The notes beneath the pieces were generated by a model. That model was not told the DNA's origin and did not search any database. It worked only from the letters and a program-made list of their open reading frames with translations. This document shows positions 1-5,186 of a DNA stretch of 5,186 bases, piece after piece. Both the position numbers and the translations under genes were made by a program. The first letter of the stretch is position 1, and every line of letters starts with the position of its first letter. The stretch lies in NCBI GenBank assembly GCA_019314005.1, contig JAFDAE010000172.1, forward strand, positions 1-5,186. The letters are read 5' to 3'. The stretch is from Deltaproteobacteria bacterium (lineage in GTDB: Bacteria > Desulfobacterota > Desulfobacteria > C00003060 > C00003106).

Positions 1-622
1 CGAGAACCCTTACCGCCTCTACTGCCAAAATCAGATCATTCAGCCCGAACGGGGTTGGTTCTGTGACCAGTATGGTGAAATCAGATCCTTGCAATGCGGT
101 GATTACCGGGCAGGAGGTGCCCGGTGGCGCGTCAATAATAGCGATATGGTTTGGGTTAATGGCCTCTTTTACCGCCTTGATGAGCGGTGGAGACATAGCT
201 TCGCCGATTCGCAGCCGTCCGTGAACAAATTCGATATCGCCGGCCCTTCCTTTTTCAAGCACGCCCAGTTCTCTTTCAGTATCGGTGATAGCGTCTTTAG
301 GGCAGACCATAACACAGCCTTTGCAACTATGGCACAGTTCAGGAAATGTTAGAACAGTGTTGCCTATGACGGCAATAGCGCTGAACTGGCATATTTCGGC
401 ACATTTCCCACAAAAGTCACACTTGTCCTTATCTACCTTTGGGACCAGAGCGTTGATCTTTTTGGTTTCGTATATTTCCGGCTTTAGAAAGAGGTGAGCA
501 TTAGGCTCTTCCACATCGCAGTCAAGGAATTGAACCCTTTCGTTTGTAAGTGAAACAGCTAAATTTGTAGCAATTGTTGTTTTCCCGGTTCCCCCTTTGC
601 CACTGGCAATGGAGATGATCAT
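1..622 (-). CDS. MinD/Mrp-type P-loop ATPase with inserted 2[4Fe-4S] ferredoxin domain (3' end outside window)
   Basis: The first 207 residues are present; the C-terminus lies beyond base 1. The deviant Walker A motif GKGGTGKTT is at residues 8-16, with the MinD/ParA signature lysine K9. Residues 34-36 (DCD) match the switch I region, and D164-APPGTSCPV is the Walker B/switch II region. Between them sits a bacterial ferredoxin insert with two complete CX2CX2CX3C motifs, C68-C78 and C97-C107 (the second followed by Pro), enough for two [4Fe-4S] clusters. Proteins with this layout form a MinD-superfamily 'P-loop ATPase containing an inserted ferredoxin domain' family, common in anaerobes and often paired in tandem. 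Their role is thought to be Fe-S or metal-cofactor handling but is not settled. The ATG start (620-622) has a strong Shine-Dalgarno sequence, GAGAGGAG, just upstream. It lies 55 bp downstream of the small glycine-rich gene, with no terminator visible between them, so co-transcription is likely. Confidence 0.93.
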   Translation of the reverse strand, partial: MIISIASGKGGTGKTTIATNLAVSLTNERVQFLDCDVEEPNAHLFLKPEIYETKKINALVPKVDKDKCDFCGKCAEICQFSAIAVIGNTVLTFPELCHSCKGCVMVCPKDAITDTERELGVLEKGRAGDIEFVHGRLRIGEAMSPPLIKAVKEAINPNHIAIIDAPPGTSCPVITALQGSDFTILVTEPTPFGLNDLILAVEAVRVL

Positions 623-677
623 GAAAACTCCTCTCTTTGTGAGGACGTCTTGAAATCGCCTCTTTTGTGATCATGAA

Positions 678-905
678 CTACTCGCGGACCATGGCCGTTC
701 CACATTGTGGGCATTGTTCCTGGGGGCATGGACGCCCCATTTTGTGGGGGATCTTATGACCGCACTTCGGGCAAATACAATTTCCGCCCGGACCGCCACG
801 AAAGCCGCCGCCCTGACCGCCTCCGCGTCCCTGGCCGCCGCCGCCCATTCCTCTTCCTGTTCCCGGCCCCTGACCTCTCGGGCCTGTTCCGTCTCCTCTT
901 GGCAT
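678..905 (-). CDS. Small glycine-rich protein with C-terminal seven-cysteine metal-binding tail (DUF5320-like N-terminus)
   Basis: A 75-residue protein in two parts. Residues 1-41 are almost entirely Gly, Arg, Gln and Pro and begin MPRGDGTGPRGQGP, like the MPxGDGTGPxGxGP opening of the DUF5320-type small proteins of anaerobes. Residues 43-69 carry cysteines C43, C45, C48, C60, C65 and C68 in the pattern C-x-C-x2-C ... C-x4-C-x2-C, with H50 and H54 between the two halves, which looks like a zinc ribbon or other metal site. The ATG start (903-905) is preceded by AGGAGA about 8 bases upstream, which supports it as a real gene despite its low complexity. Genes of this kind are often found beside MinD-ferredoxin ATPases and NifX/NifB-like proteins, and here a MinD-ferredoxin ATPase follows directly. 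Metal carriage or a scaffold role is plausible but unproven. The coding region is much richer in GC than its AT-rich upstream flank because of the glycine codons. Several overlapping reading frames through it are shadows. Confidence 0.82.
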   Translation of the reverse strand: MPRGDGTGPRGQGPGTGRGMGGGGQGRGGGQGGGFRGGPGGNCICPKCGHKIPHKMGRPCPQEQCPQCGTAMVRE

Positions 906-1025
906 GGTATATTTCTCCTATGAGTTTATAAGTTTGATGGTTTTGTAAAAAGTCAAAACTTGCTGAATTATTCAATTTTACGCATTCATAATGTTTTTAA
1001 ATAATTCGCAATTCCTTAATCCATA
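906..1025 (-). promoter_or_regulatory. AT-rich spacer upstream of the glycine-rich gene; possible weak promoter, no terminator
   Basis: This 120-bp spacer separates the CGGC gene from the glycine-rich gene. Reading the minus strand, TTGACT (951-956) resembles a -35 box and TATAAA (925-930) a -10 box, but the 20-bp spacing is too long for a good sigma-70 promoter. An 8-bp inverted repeat (965-972 with 1000-1007) is pure AT apart from one G-C pair and has no T-tract suited to termination. The downstream genes may therefore be read through from the sigma-54 promoter ahead of the CGGC gene, with or without a weak internal promoter. Confidence 0.25.
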
Positions 1026-1364
1026 TTAGTGTGTCCAATCAATAATCTCTACTTCATCTCCTATAAACTTTCTTATGCTTTCAATGATCTTTTCACTGTA
1101 ATCACAGCGGAAAGTTGCTTTTGGAATGTTGTCTTTTGTTATGCAGGAAGCCAATACAATAGCTTCTGCGCCCTTGTCAATCATGACTTTGGCTCTTCGA
1201 GCCACCTTTTTCCCCGGACATCCTCCGCAAGTAAGGAAACCAACCACCTCGACAGGGCCTGTCTTTGCGAATGCCCCCGCTTCTTTACCCGGAAAGGTAA
1301 GGCATTTGGTCCCCGGGCACATATCTTCTGTTTGTTGACACCGCAATATTCCTACCTTCTTCAC
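1026..1364 (-). CDS. CGGC domain-containing protein
   Basis: A 112-residue soluble protein matching the CGGC domain family (PF08821) by its central TCGGCPGKK motif (C46, G47, G48, C49) and flanking cysteines C9, C16, C21, C74 and C87. The opening KKVGILRCQQTEDMCPGTKC is typical of the family, as is the hydrophobic strand ending in ASC74. The family has no firmly established reaction; the paired cysteines suggest metal or cluster binding or thiol redox chemistry. The start is GTG (1362-1364), not ATG. It is fixed by a strong AAAGGAG Shine-Dalgarno sequence (1371-1377) six bases upstream and by the lack of a better start. A near-consensus sigma-54 promoter lies about 40 bp upstream. The gene is followed after 120 bp by the glycine-rich cysteine protein and then the MinD-ferredoxin ATPase, and all three probably belong to one unit. 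No signal peptide or membrane segment is seen. Confidence 0.9.
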   Translation of the reverse strand: MKKVGILRCQQTEDMCPGTKCLTFPGKEAGAFAKTGPVEVVGFLTCGGCPGKKVARRAKVMIDKGAEAIVLASCITKDNIPKATFRCDYSEKIIESIRKFIGDEVEIIDWTH

Positions 1365-1380
1365 TTTGCTCTCCTTTGTT

Positions 1381-1414
1381 CAACTGTTTTAATTTTATGG
1401 TTGAGCAACAGTTG
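1381..1414. repeat. 8-bp inverted repeat overlapping the sigma-54 promoter and start site
   Basis: CAACTGTT (1381-1388) and AACAGTTG (1407-1414) are perfect inverted copies separated by 18 bases. The right arm covers most of the -24/-12 spacer and the left arm lies just inside the predicted transcript. It could be an operator for a repressor or a chance symmetry. It has no terminator character on either strand. Confidence 0.35.
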
Positions 1415-1419
1415 TGCCA
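1404..1419 (-). promoter_or_regulatory. Sigma-54 (RpoN) -24/-12 promoter for the CGGC gene
   Basis: On the minus strand the sequence reads TGGCAC (1419-1414), five bases, then TTGCT (1408-1404). This matches the RpoN consensus TGGCAC-N5-TTGCW, with the invariant GG and GC at the required 10-base separation. Transcription would start near 1393, giving a leader of about 29 bases that contains the AAAGGAG ribosome site of the CGGC gene. Position, strand and spacing all fit, so this is unlikely to be a chance match. Such promoters need a bacterial enhancer-binding protein; its gene is not in this window. Confidence 0.8.
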
Positions 1420-1426
1420 CGGAATA

Positions 1427-1466
1427 GTATCACAAGCGGGATACGGCAATGAACTTGCTGCAAGTT
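1427..1466. promoter_or_regulatory. Two dyad-symmetric sites just upstream of the sigma-54 promoter
   Basis: Bases 1427-1444 form an imperfect dyad (GTATC...GATAC, six of nine pairs matching). Bases 1452-1466 form a clean palindrome, AACTTG-CTG-CAAGTT. They lie about 35-75 bp upstream of the predicted start site. Either could bind a regulator, but this is closer than most enhancer-binding-protein sites. No T-tract follows the palindrome, so it is not a terminator. Function is inferred from position only. Confidence 0.35.
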
Positions 1467-1467
1467 A

Positions 1468-1480
1468 TAAGGATTTCATT
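1468..1480 (-). promoter_or_regulatory. IHF-like site
   Basis: The minus strand reads AATGAAATCCTTA, which matches the IHF consensus WATCAANNNNTTR at all but one fixed position (G for C). It sits about 75-87 bp upstream of the predicted sigma-54 start, where IHF commonly bends DNA to bring a distant activator to RpoN. A T7A7 run (1483-1496) next to it could add intrinsic curvature. Confidence 0.4.
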
Positions 1481-1551
1481 AATTTTTTTAAAAAAACCTG
1501 AACAAAGAAGGTTGATTTTGAGGACACCTTACACCTGTCTAAGACTAAATG

Positions 1552-1593
1552 GGGAACAATGTGGCGCTTTAAAAAACAATAAAAGGGAACAAT
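1552..1593. repeat. Pair of ATTGTTCCC direct repeats, possible upstream activator sites
   Basis: GGGAACAAT occurs at 1552-1560 and again at 1585-1593 (ATTGTTCCC on the minus strand), starts 33 bp apart or about three helical turns. Similarity continues loosely after each copy (GTGGCGCTTT versus ATAGAGCTCTTT). The copies lie about 160-200 bp upstream of the sigma-54 start, a usual range for enhancer-binding-protein sites. Alternatively they may be a remnant of a dispersed intergenic repeat. Confidence 0.4.
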
Positions 1594-1605
1594 ATAGAGC
1601 TCTTT

Positions 1606-2055
1606 TTAGACCTCATTCTGCTTAAAGCTTAAAAGTGATAGGCCAAGTTGTTCGTTAAACTTTCTTTCTGCCTTAATATCTATTACCTCCGTGATCACCG
1701 CCTCGACCGTTAAAAACACGTCTGTCTTCTTTCTTACGCAACCGAGGAGTGTCTTTTCCCCTTTACCGAGTCCTGCATGGATGTGAATCCTGGGTTCATC
1801 ATCTTCCCACATGATGGTCCCAAATCCCAAAACCTCCCATGCATCCGCAAAGGATGTCCAGTTCGGCTCCGGTGGTAATACCGGTTCTTTGGGGCCGGTC
1901 ACAATCTCGGAAGCAAGGAACGCGCCCAGGATATTTATATGACCTGTTCTGATCTCTTTTTCTTTCACAAATGAATGGATTAGATCAACGAAATCTTCGC
2001 CGTCATCAAAACGGAGTACAAACACGCGGCCTATCTTTCCTTCGTCATATTCCAT
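1606..2055 (-). CDS. PPC/DUF296 domain-containing protein
   Basis: A 149-residue single-domain protein of the PPC family (plants and prokaryotes conserved, PF03479, formerly DUF296). Recognisable features are the N-terminal strand RVFVLRFDDGEDFVDLIHSFVKE (residues 10-32, described here by its ends), the G38-to-F46 segment carrying GAF, and the characteristic metal-binding His pair in R89-IHIHAGLG (H91, H93). The closing GLSLLSF (138-144) matches the usual hydrophobic end. Prokaryotic members form trimers and bind a metal through histidines; their cellular role is largely unknown, although some are annotated as DNA-binding because of the plant AT-hook relatives. No AT-hook is present here. The ATG (2053-2055) has a GAGG ribosome site nine bases upstream. 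It lies 124 bp downstream of ruvB, across a repeat-rich spacer, so it may be transcribed separately. Confidence 0.88.
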   Translation of the reverse strand: MEYDEGKIGRVFVLRFDDGEDFVDLIHSFVKEKEIRTGHINILGAFLASEIVTGPKEPVLPPEPNWTSFADAWEVLGFGTIMWEDDEPRIHIHAGLGKGEKTLLGCVRKKTDVFLTVEAVITEVIDIKAERKFNEQLGLSLLSFKQNEV

Positions 2056-2093
2056 ACCGCAATCCTCAATTTGTCATCTGTCATTGGTCTATG

Positions 2094-2181
2094 GATTGTC
2101 GATTGAAGATTGCCGATCGTTTCGATTTTGGACTTTGGAACTATCTTTCAATCGACAATCTTCAATCTTCAATCGACAATC
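2094..2181. repeat. 19-bp perfect inverted repeat with nested 14-bp direct repeat
   Basis: GATTGTCGATTGAAGATTG (2094-2112) recurs as its exact reverse complement at 2163-2181, with a 50-base interior. A further direct copy of TTCAATCGACAATC lies at 2147-2160, repeated at 2168-2181 with a 21-bp period. The right arm overlaps the ruvB stop codon (2180-2182). The low-complexity GATTGAAGATTG vocabulary resembles dispersed intergenic repeats seen in deltaproteobacterial-type genomes. In RNA the arms could form a long stem-loop at the 3' end of the ruvB message. There is no T-run, so it is not a classical terminator. Confidence 0.9.
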
Positions 2182-3232
2182 AAATAAGTTTATGCTGATA
2201 CGGGAAACCTAAATGCTTGAAAGCCTCTTCAGATACTTTTCTCCCCTGTGATGTCCGAATGACAAATCCGATTTTCAGAAGGTACGGTTCCACTACATCC
2301 ACCAGAGTGTCGGTCTCTTCCTGCAGGGTAGCGGCAATTGCTTCAATTCCAACCGGTCCTCCTTTATAAAATTCAATGATGGTTTTGAGAAACCTTTGAT
2401 CCAGATCTGTAAGACCCTTTCCGTCTACCCCTTCCAATTGGAGCTCTTTTCTTACGGTCTCTTTTTGTATTGTACCGTCGGCACGGACTTGGGCAAAATC
2501 GCGTACGCGCTTTAAAAGGCGATTTACGATACGAGGAGTGCCTCGTGAACGTCTTGCGAGTTCATAGGCCCCATTGTCATCAATGGCGATGTCAAGAAGC
2601 GCGGCAGAACGTTTGACTATGAATGTCAGATCTTCGACTGAATAAAAATCGAGATTTCTGAAAATACCAAAACGATCGCGTAGCGGGGAGGAAAGGAGCC
2701 CTACCCGTGTGGTAGCACCAACCAGAGCAAAACGTTTGAGTCTATAGCGGTGACTTCGAGCATGCACCCCTTTATCGAAAATAAAATCTACTGCAAAGTC
2801 TTCCATGGCAGGGTATAGAAGTTCTTCTACTACCTTTGGGAGGCGATGTATCTCATCGATAAACAGAATATCCCCTTCCTCAAGGTGTGTGAGGATACCG
2901 AGTAGATCTCCTCCCTTTTCTAAGGCCGGTCCGGATGTGGAGGTAAGATTTGCGCCCATTTCGTGTGCGATAATATGGGCTAATGTGGTTTTTCCGAGTC
3001 CCGGCGGCCCGTGAAACAGAATATGATCGATCGGTTCCTTACGCTTTAATGCCGCTTTAATGGCAATCTGGAGGGTTTCCACTACGCTAAGTTGACCAAT
3101 ATAGTCGGAAAGCGACTGCGGCCTCAGTGACAGGATTTCCGGCGTTTCATCAACAGGAAGTGTCTCTTTTGAGAGGAGACTCCCTGTTGTAATTTCTGTT
3201 GTTGGATGTTCACTTGATGAGTGGGGCTTCAT
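2180..3232 (-). CDS. ruvB: Holliday junction branch migration ATPase RuvB
   Basis: A 350-residue AAA+ motor of usual length that drives Holliday junction branch migration as paired hexameric rings on either side of RuvA. Visible motifs in order: Walker [10 protein letters not shown] (75-83), Walker B IDEIH (125-129), sensor 1 GATTR (172-176), the PLRDRFG arginine-finger segment (183-189; R185 is the likely finger), sensor 2 RGTPRI (230-235), and the C-terminal winged-helix DNA-binding domain (about 260-345, including [16 protein letters not shown]). All catalytic residues are intact. The N-terminal 34 residues are Ser/Thr-rich and poorly conserved, somewhat longer than in many RuvB proteins. 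The ATG (3230-3232) overlaps the ruvA stop as ATGA, with GGGGAG about 10 bases upstream, so translation is probably coupled. The stop codon lies inside the right arm of the downstream inverted repeat. Confidence 0.98.
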   Translation of the reverse strand: MKPHSSSEHPTTEITTGSLLSKETLPVDETPEILSLRPQSLSDYIGQLSVVETLQIAIKAALKRKEPIDHILFHGPPGLGKTTLAHIIAHEMGANLTSTSGPALEKGGDLLGILTHLEEGDILFIDEIHRLPKVVEELLYPAMEDFAVDFIFDKGVHARSHRYRLKRFALVGATTRVGLLSSPLRDRFGIFRNLDFYSVEDLTFIVKRSAALLDIAIDDNGAYELARRSRGTPRIVNRLLKRVRDFAQVRADGTIQKETVRKELQLEGVDGKGLTDLDQRFLKTIIEFYKGGPVGIEAIAATLQEETDTLVDVVEPYLLKIGFVIRTSQGRKVSEEAFKHLGFPYQHKLI

Positions 3233-3846
3233 TTGGATGTTTCTCCCCGGTAGACCTCTTCAAACAATGCTTCTGCCGAAGAGATCTCAACGTTTCGCTT
3301 TAAAGCCGCAGAAATCATTTGCTTTGCCTCTGATTGTCTATGGCCGAGTTGGTTGACAAGGACTTCCTGTACCTGCTTTACAAAGTCTTCGATCGGTTTC
3401 GGTTCTGTCTGCCCGGGCTCGCGAATCAGTGCGAATTTGCCCATTTTTCCTTCAAGAGTGGCCAAAATCTTTTTTGCGGTTCGTGGCCCTATCCCTTTCA
3501 ACTTTTTTAAAGCCCCAAGGTCATGTTCTTCTATCGCGCGAGCGAGCTGTCTAACCGAAACGGTCAGCGCTTTGGCTGCCTTAAGAGGACCGATGTCTTC
3601 CACGGTTATAAAATCACGGAAGAAGTCTCTCTCTATTTCCCGGTTGAAACCGATGAGAATCGGTTTAGGCTGGCGTTCTGTCTGATGATGGTATATGTAC
3701 AGCGCTATATCATCACCTATCCGCTTGTCTGCCAAGTTTTCACGTACTACGCCAGGGACAAAAATTTCGTAACCTATCTGTTGCGTGAGGAGTACGATTC
3801 TGTCCGGTTCTTTTTTGAGAAGTTTTCCTTCTAAGTAGGCTATCAT
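3229..3846 (-). CDS. ruvA: Holliday junction DNA-binding subunit RuvA
   Basis: A 205-residue protein that forms a tetramer holding the Holliday junction open and square-planar and loading RuvB. Domain I (about 1-67) is the OB-fold, ending in the family hallmark GFN (66-68). Domain II has two helix-hairpin-helix motifs, [12 protein letters not shown] (83-94) and [13 protein letters not shown] (116-128). Domain III (about 150-200) is the flexible RuvB-binding helical domain, including [12 protein letters not shown]. The OB-fold loop before GFN reads QTERQPKP, unlike the acidic-pin loop of E. coli RuvA. The ATG (3844-3846) has only a weak ribosome site. It lies 36 bp after ruvC; that gap holds overlapping TATCAA/TTGATA inverted repeats (3861-3886). 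The gene ends in an ATGA overlap with ruvB. Confidence 0.97.
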   Translation of the reverse strand: MIAYLEGKLLKKEPDRIVLLTQQIGYEIFVPGVVRENLADKRIGDDIALYIYHHQTERQPKPILIGFNREIERDFFRDFITVEDIGPLKAAKALTVSVRQLARAIEEHDLGALKKLKGIGPRTAKKILATLEGKMGKFALIREPGQTEPKPIEDFVKQVQEVLVNQLGHRQSEAKQMISAALKRNVEISSAEALFEEVYRGETSK

Positions 3847-3882
3847 AGTCTAAATTCTTATATCAAAATTGATAACGTTCTA

Positions 3883-4389
3883 TCAACCATTTAACTGATT
3901 TTTTATTCTTTTTTCATGTGAATAGCGGTACAGTCCGATGAAGGCCAACGAAAGAGCGTCAGCAGCATGGGAAGGACGGATCGGTGTTGGCCGGTTCAGG
4001 AGGTGGCGAACAGCTTTTTCGACCTGGCTTTTGCCGGCGTTGCCATTTCCGGTAAGAACCTGTTTCGCTTCTCTGGCGGCTATCTCTATGGTTGGAATAC
4101 CGTTAAGCTGCCCTGAAAGTAAGAGCACGCCGCAGACCTTACCGAGAACAATTCCGGCAGTAGGATATTTTTCAAGGGAAAAGATATCCTCAATTACCAT
4201 AAGATCAGGGCGTTCCCTTTTTATAATTTTCTGGATTTCACAGTAGATATGGTGCAAACGACTTGCGAGGGTTTTGTCTTTAGAGGTCCGGATCGTGCCA
4301 AAAGCGTAATCTGATGTCTGATTTTCATTGCCACAAAGAATGGCAACCCCTGTGTTTGCCAGACCAGGGTCAATACCGATGACTTTCAA
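3883..4389 (-). CDS. ruvC: Crossover junction endodeoxyribonuclease RuvC
   Basis: A 168-residue RNase H-fold nuclease that cuts Holliday junctions symmetrically as a dimer, with the RuvAB complex. The acidic catalytic set is present: D7 in GIDPG, E67 in VIEDIF, and H141/D144 in SHAADAL. E. coli has Asp at the first of the last two positions; His there is also known, as in the Thermus thermophilus enzyme. F70 lies in the segment corresponding to the E. coli Phe that disrupts the junction. The start is TTG (4387-4389), placed directly after the TAA stop of the upstream lipoprotein gene in the same frame, so no earlier start is possible. An AGGA ribosome site lies within the final codons of that gene, pointing to translational coupling. 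Length and the MKVIGIDPG opening fit the family. Confidence 0.97.
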   Translation of the reverse strand: MKVIGIDPGLANTGVAILCGNENQTSDYAFGTIRTSKDKTLASRLHHIYCEIQKIIKRERPDLMVIEDIFSLEKYPTAGIVLGKVCGVLLLSGQLNGIPTIEIAAREAKQVLTGNGNAGKSQVEKAVRHLLNRPTPIRPSHAADALSLAFIGLYRYSHEKRIKNQLNG

Positions 4390-5186
4390 TTACTTCATCC
4401 TGCTCAGCTTTTTTTCTGCTATCTCTGCTTCTTTTGAATTCGGGAACTTCCGTATTAATTCCTTTAATATAAGCCGGGAGTTCCCTTTGTCATCTATACT
4501 ATGAAATGCAAGTCCTTGTTTCAGAAGAGCGCTGGCCACCTTATTCCCACTTGGATATTTTTCAATCACTTTTTGATATGCCAGGATGGCCTTTTCATAC
4601 CATTTTTCATGGTAATAGGTCTCTCCTATCCAGAACTGCGCGTTATCGGCTTTTTTAGATTTGGGATTTTCATTTAAAAATGTTTGAAATTGTTCACGTG
4701 CTTTATCGTAATTTCCTTCATCAAAAAGCTTTTTAGCCGCGGCGTAGAGCTCGTCTCCGGTTAGTTTTTTTGCGGTGGGGGCCTTTTTGAGCGCTACTGA
4801 TTCTCCTGCCGAGGGTATTTTGCCTTCTGAGGATTCCAACCCGAGATATCCTTCCATATGAAGTAGTCGTTTCCTAATAGCTTGAGCGGTTTCATCAAGA
4901 CGTGACCAACGTTCGCTGCTTTTTTGGGCGGATGTTTCTGAAAGGTATGTGCTTTTTTCTAATTGACCCTGAAGCTTGGCCACCTCTTCTCGAAGTTCGA
5001 GTAAAAGCGATCTCAACTCTGCCTGGGTGGTACGAAGCTTCTTTTTTTCCTTGTTCCATTCATCAAGGTGTGCCTTTAGATCAGCCTTAATCTTGTTTAT
5101 GTCTTTTGTCTGCGAGGAGATTTTATGGCTCAGATTAGACTTAGTTATTACAAGATCTTTTTGGAGAGCACAACCAGAGAGCAGGA
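4390..5186 (-). CDS. ybgF: YbgF/CpoB-like TPR lipoprotein (5' end outside window)
   Basis: The open frame runs without a stop to the right edge, so the gene starts beyond base 5186; the TTG at 5014-5016 is not the true start. Translating the extra bases gives LLSGCALQKD, a lipobox with the lipidated Cys encoded at 5170-5172. The mature protein would be 260 residues. Mature residues from about 3 to 110 form a charged, heptad-like helix (for example KADLKAHLDEWNKEKKKL) consistent with a trimeric coiled coil. A Lys/Pro/Ala linker follows, then three TPR-like units from about 142 to 250 (GDELYAAAKKLFDEGNYDKA, AQFWIGETYYHEKWYEKAI, and a third ending KFPNSKEAEIAEKKL), matching the Tol-Pal YbgF C-terminal domain. 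E. coli CpoB links Tol-Pal with peptidoglycan synthesis in the periplasm. Here the protein is probably anchored in a membrane by lipid. A BamD-like role is less likely. Its TAA stop abuts ruvC. Confidence 0.9.
   Translation of the reverse strand, partial: LLSGCALQKDLVITKSNLSHKISSQTKDINKIKADLKAHLDEWNKEKKKLRTTQAELRSLLLELREEVAKLQGQLEKSTYLSETSAQKSSERWSRLDETAQAIRKRLLHMEGYLGLESSEGKIPSAGESVALKKAPTAKKLTGDELYAAAKKLFDEGNYDKAREQFQTFLNENPKSKKADNAQFWIGETYYHEKWYEKAILAYQKVIEKYPSGNKVASALLKQGLAFHSIDDKGNSRLILKELIRKFPNSKEAEIAEKKLSRMK

Noticed and set aside
89..497. Plus-strand open frames opposite the MinD-ferredoxin gene
   Set aside because: They are antisense to a continuous minus-strand protein with intact Walker and ferredoxin motifs.
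616..677. TGATCATGAA direct repeat (616-625 and 668-677) and an alternative ATG at 672-674
   Set aside because: The upstream ATG is out of frame with the ATPase and opens a shadow frame; a 10-bp repeat containing a simple palindrome can arise by chance.
754..975. Minus-strand Arg-rich open frame overlapping the glycine-rich gene
   Set aside because: It is a frame-shifted reading of the GC-rich repeat codons with no ribosome site; the 678-905 frame has a good ribosome site and conserved cysteines.
1005..1025. Second sigma-54-like box (minus strand TGG ... TTGCG) before the glycine-rich gene
   Set aside because: The GG-to-GC gap is 11 bases rather than the required 10, and the CAC of the -24 element is missing.
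1483..1496. T7A7 run as an intrinsic terminator
   Set aside because: There is no GC-rich stem next to it on either strand; it is better seen as possible curved DNA.
1594..1605. AGAGCTCT palindrome after the PPC gene as a terminator
   Set aside because: It is an 8-bp palindrome with no loop and no following T-run in the direction of transcription.
3353..3834. Long plus-strand open frames opposite ruvA and ruvC
   Set aside because: They lie wholly antisense to clearly conserved genes, have Ser/Arg/Cys-rich unconvincing translations and no recognisable domain.

Overview
All eight convincing genes lie on the minus strand, so the window reads from right to left. The gene set suggests an anaerobic Gram-negative bacterium, most likely of the former Deltaproteobacteria (Desulfobacterota and relatives). 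The reasons are a YbgF-like outer-envelope lipoprotein, ferredoxin-containing MinD-type ATPases with CGGC-domain and MPRGDGTGP-type proteins, a clear sigma-54 promoter, and simple GATTGAAGATTG-type intergenic repeats. The lineage is an inference from gene content; no marker gene is present.

Right half (about 2180-5186): a tight cluster of a YbgF/CpoB-like TPR lipoprotein (5' end outside the window), ruvC, ruvA and ruvB. The ybgF stop codon abuts the ruvC TTG start. ruvA and ruvB share an ATGA overlap. RuvA binds Holliday junctions, RuvB is the AAA+ branch-migration motor and RuvC the resolvase, so this is a complete resolvasome. RuvA has a divergent junction-pin loop.

Middle (about 1606-2182): a PPC/DUF296 domain gene follows ruvB. 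The gap between them holds a 19-bp perfect inverted repeat plus a 14-bp direct repeat, and the repeat runs into the ruvB stop codon.

Left half (1-1605): a separate transcription unit of a CGGC-domain protein (GTG start), a 75-residue glycine-rich protein with a seven-cysteine tail, and a MinD-type ATPase with an inserted two-cluster ferredoxin domain (3' end outside the window). A near-consensus sigma-54 -24/-12 promoter (1404-1419) sits just upstream of the CGGC gene. It is preceded by an IHF-like site and two spaced ATTGTTCCC repeats that could be activator sites. The three proteins are all cysteine-rich or iron-sulfur related and may form a metal- or redox-handling module controlled by a sigma-54 activator. 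This is the part of the window least explained by known biology.

No RNA genes, CRISPR arrays, intact insertion sequences or strong intrinsic terminators were found.
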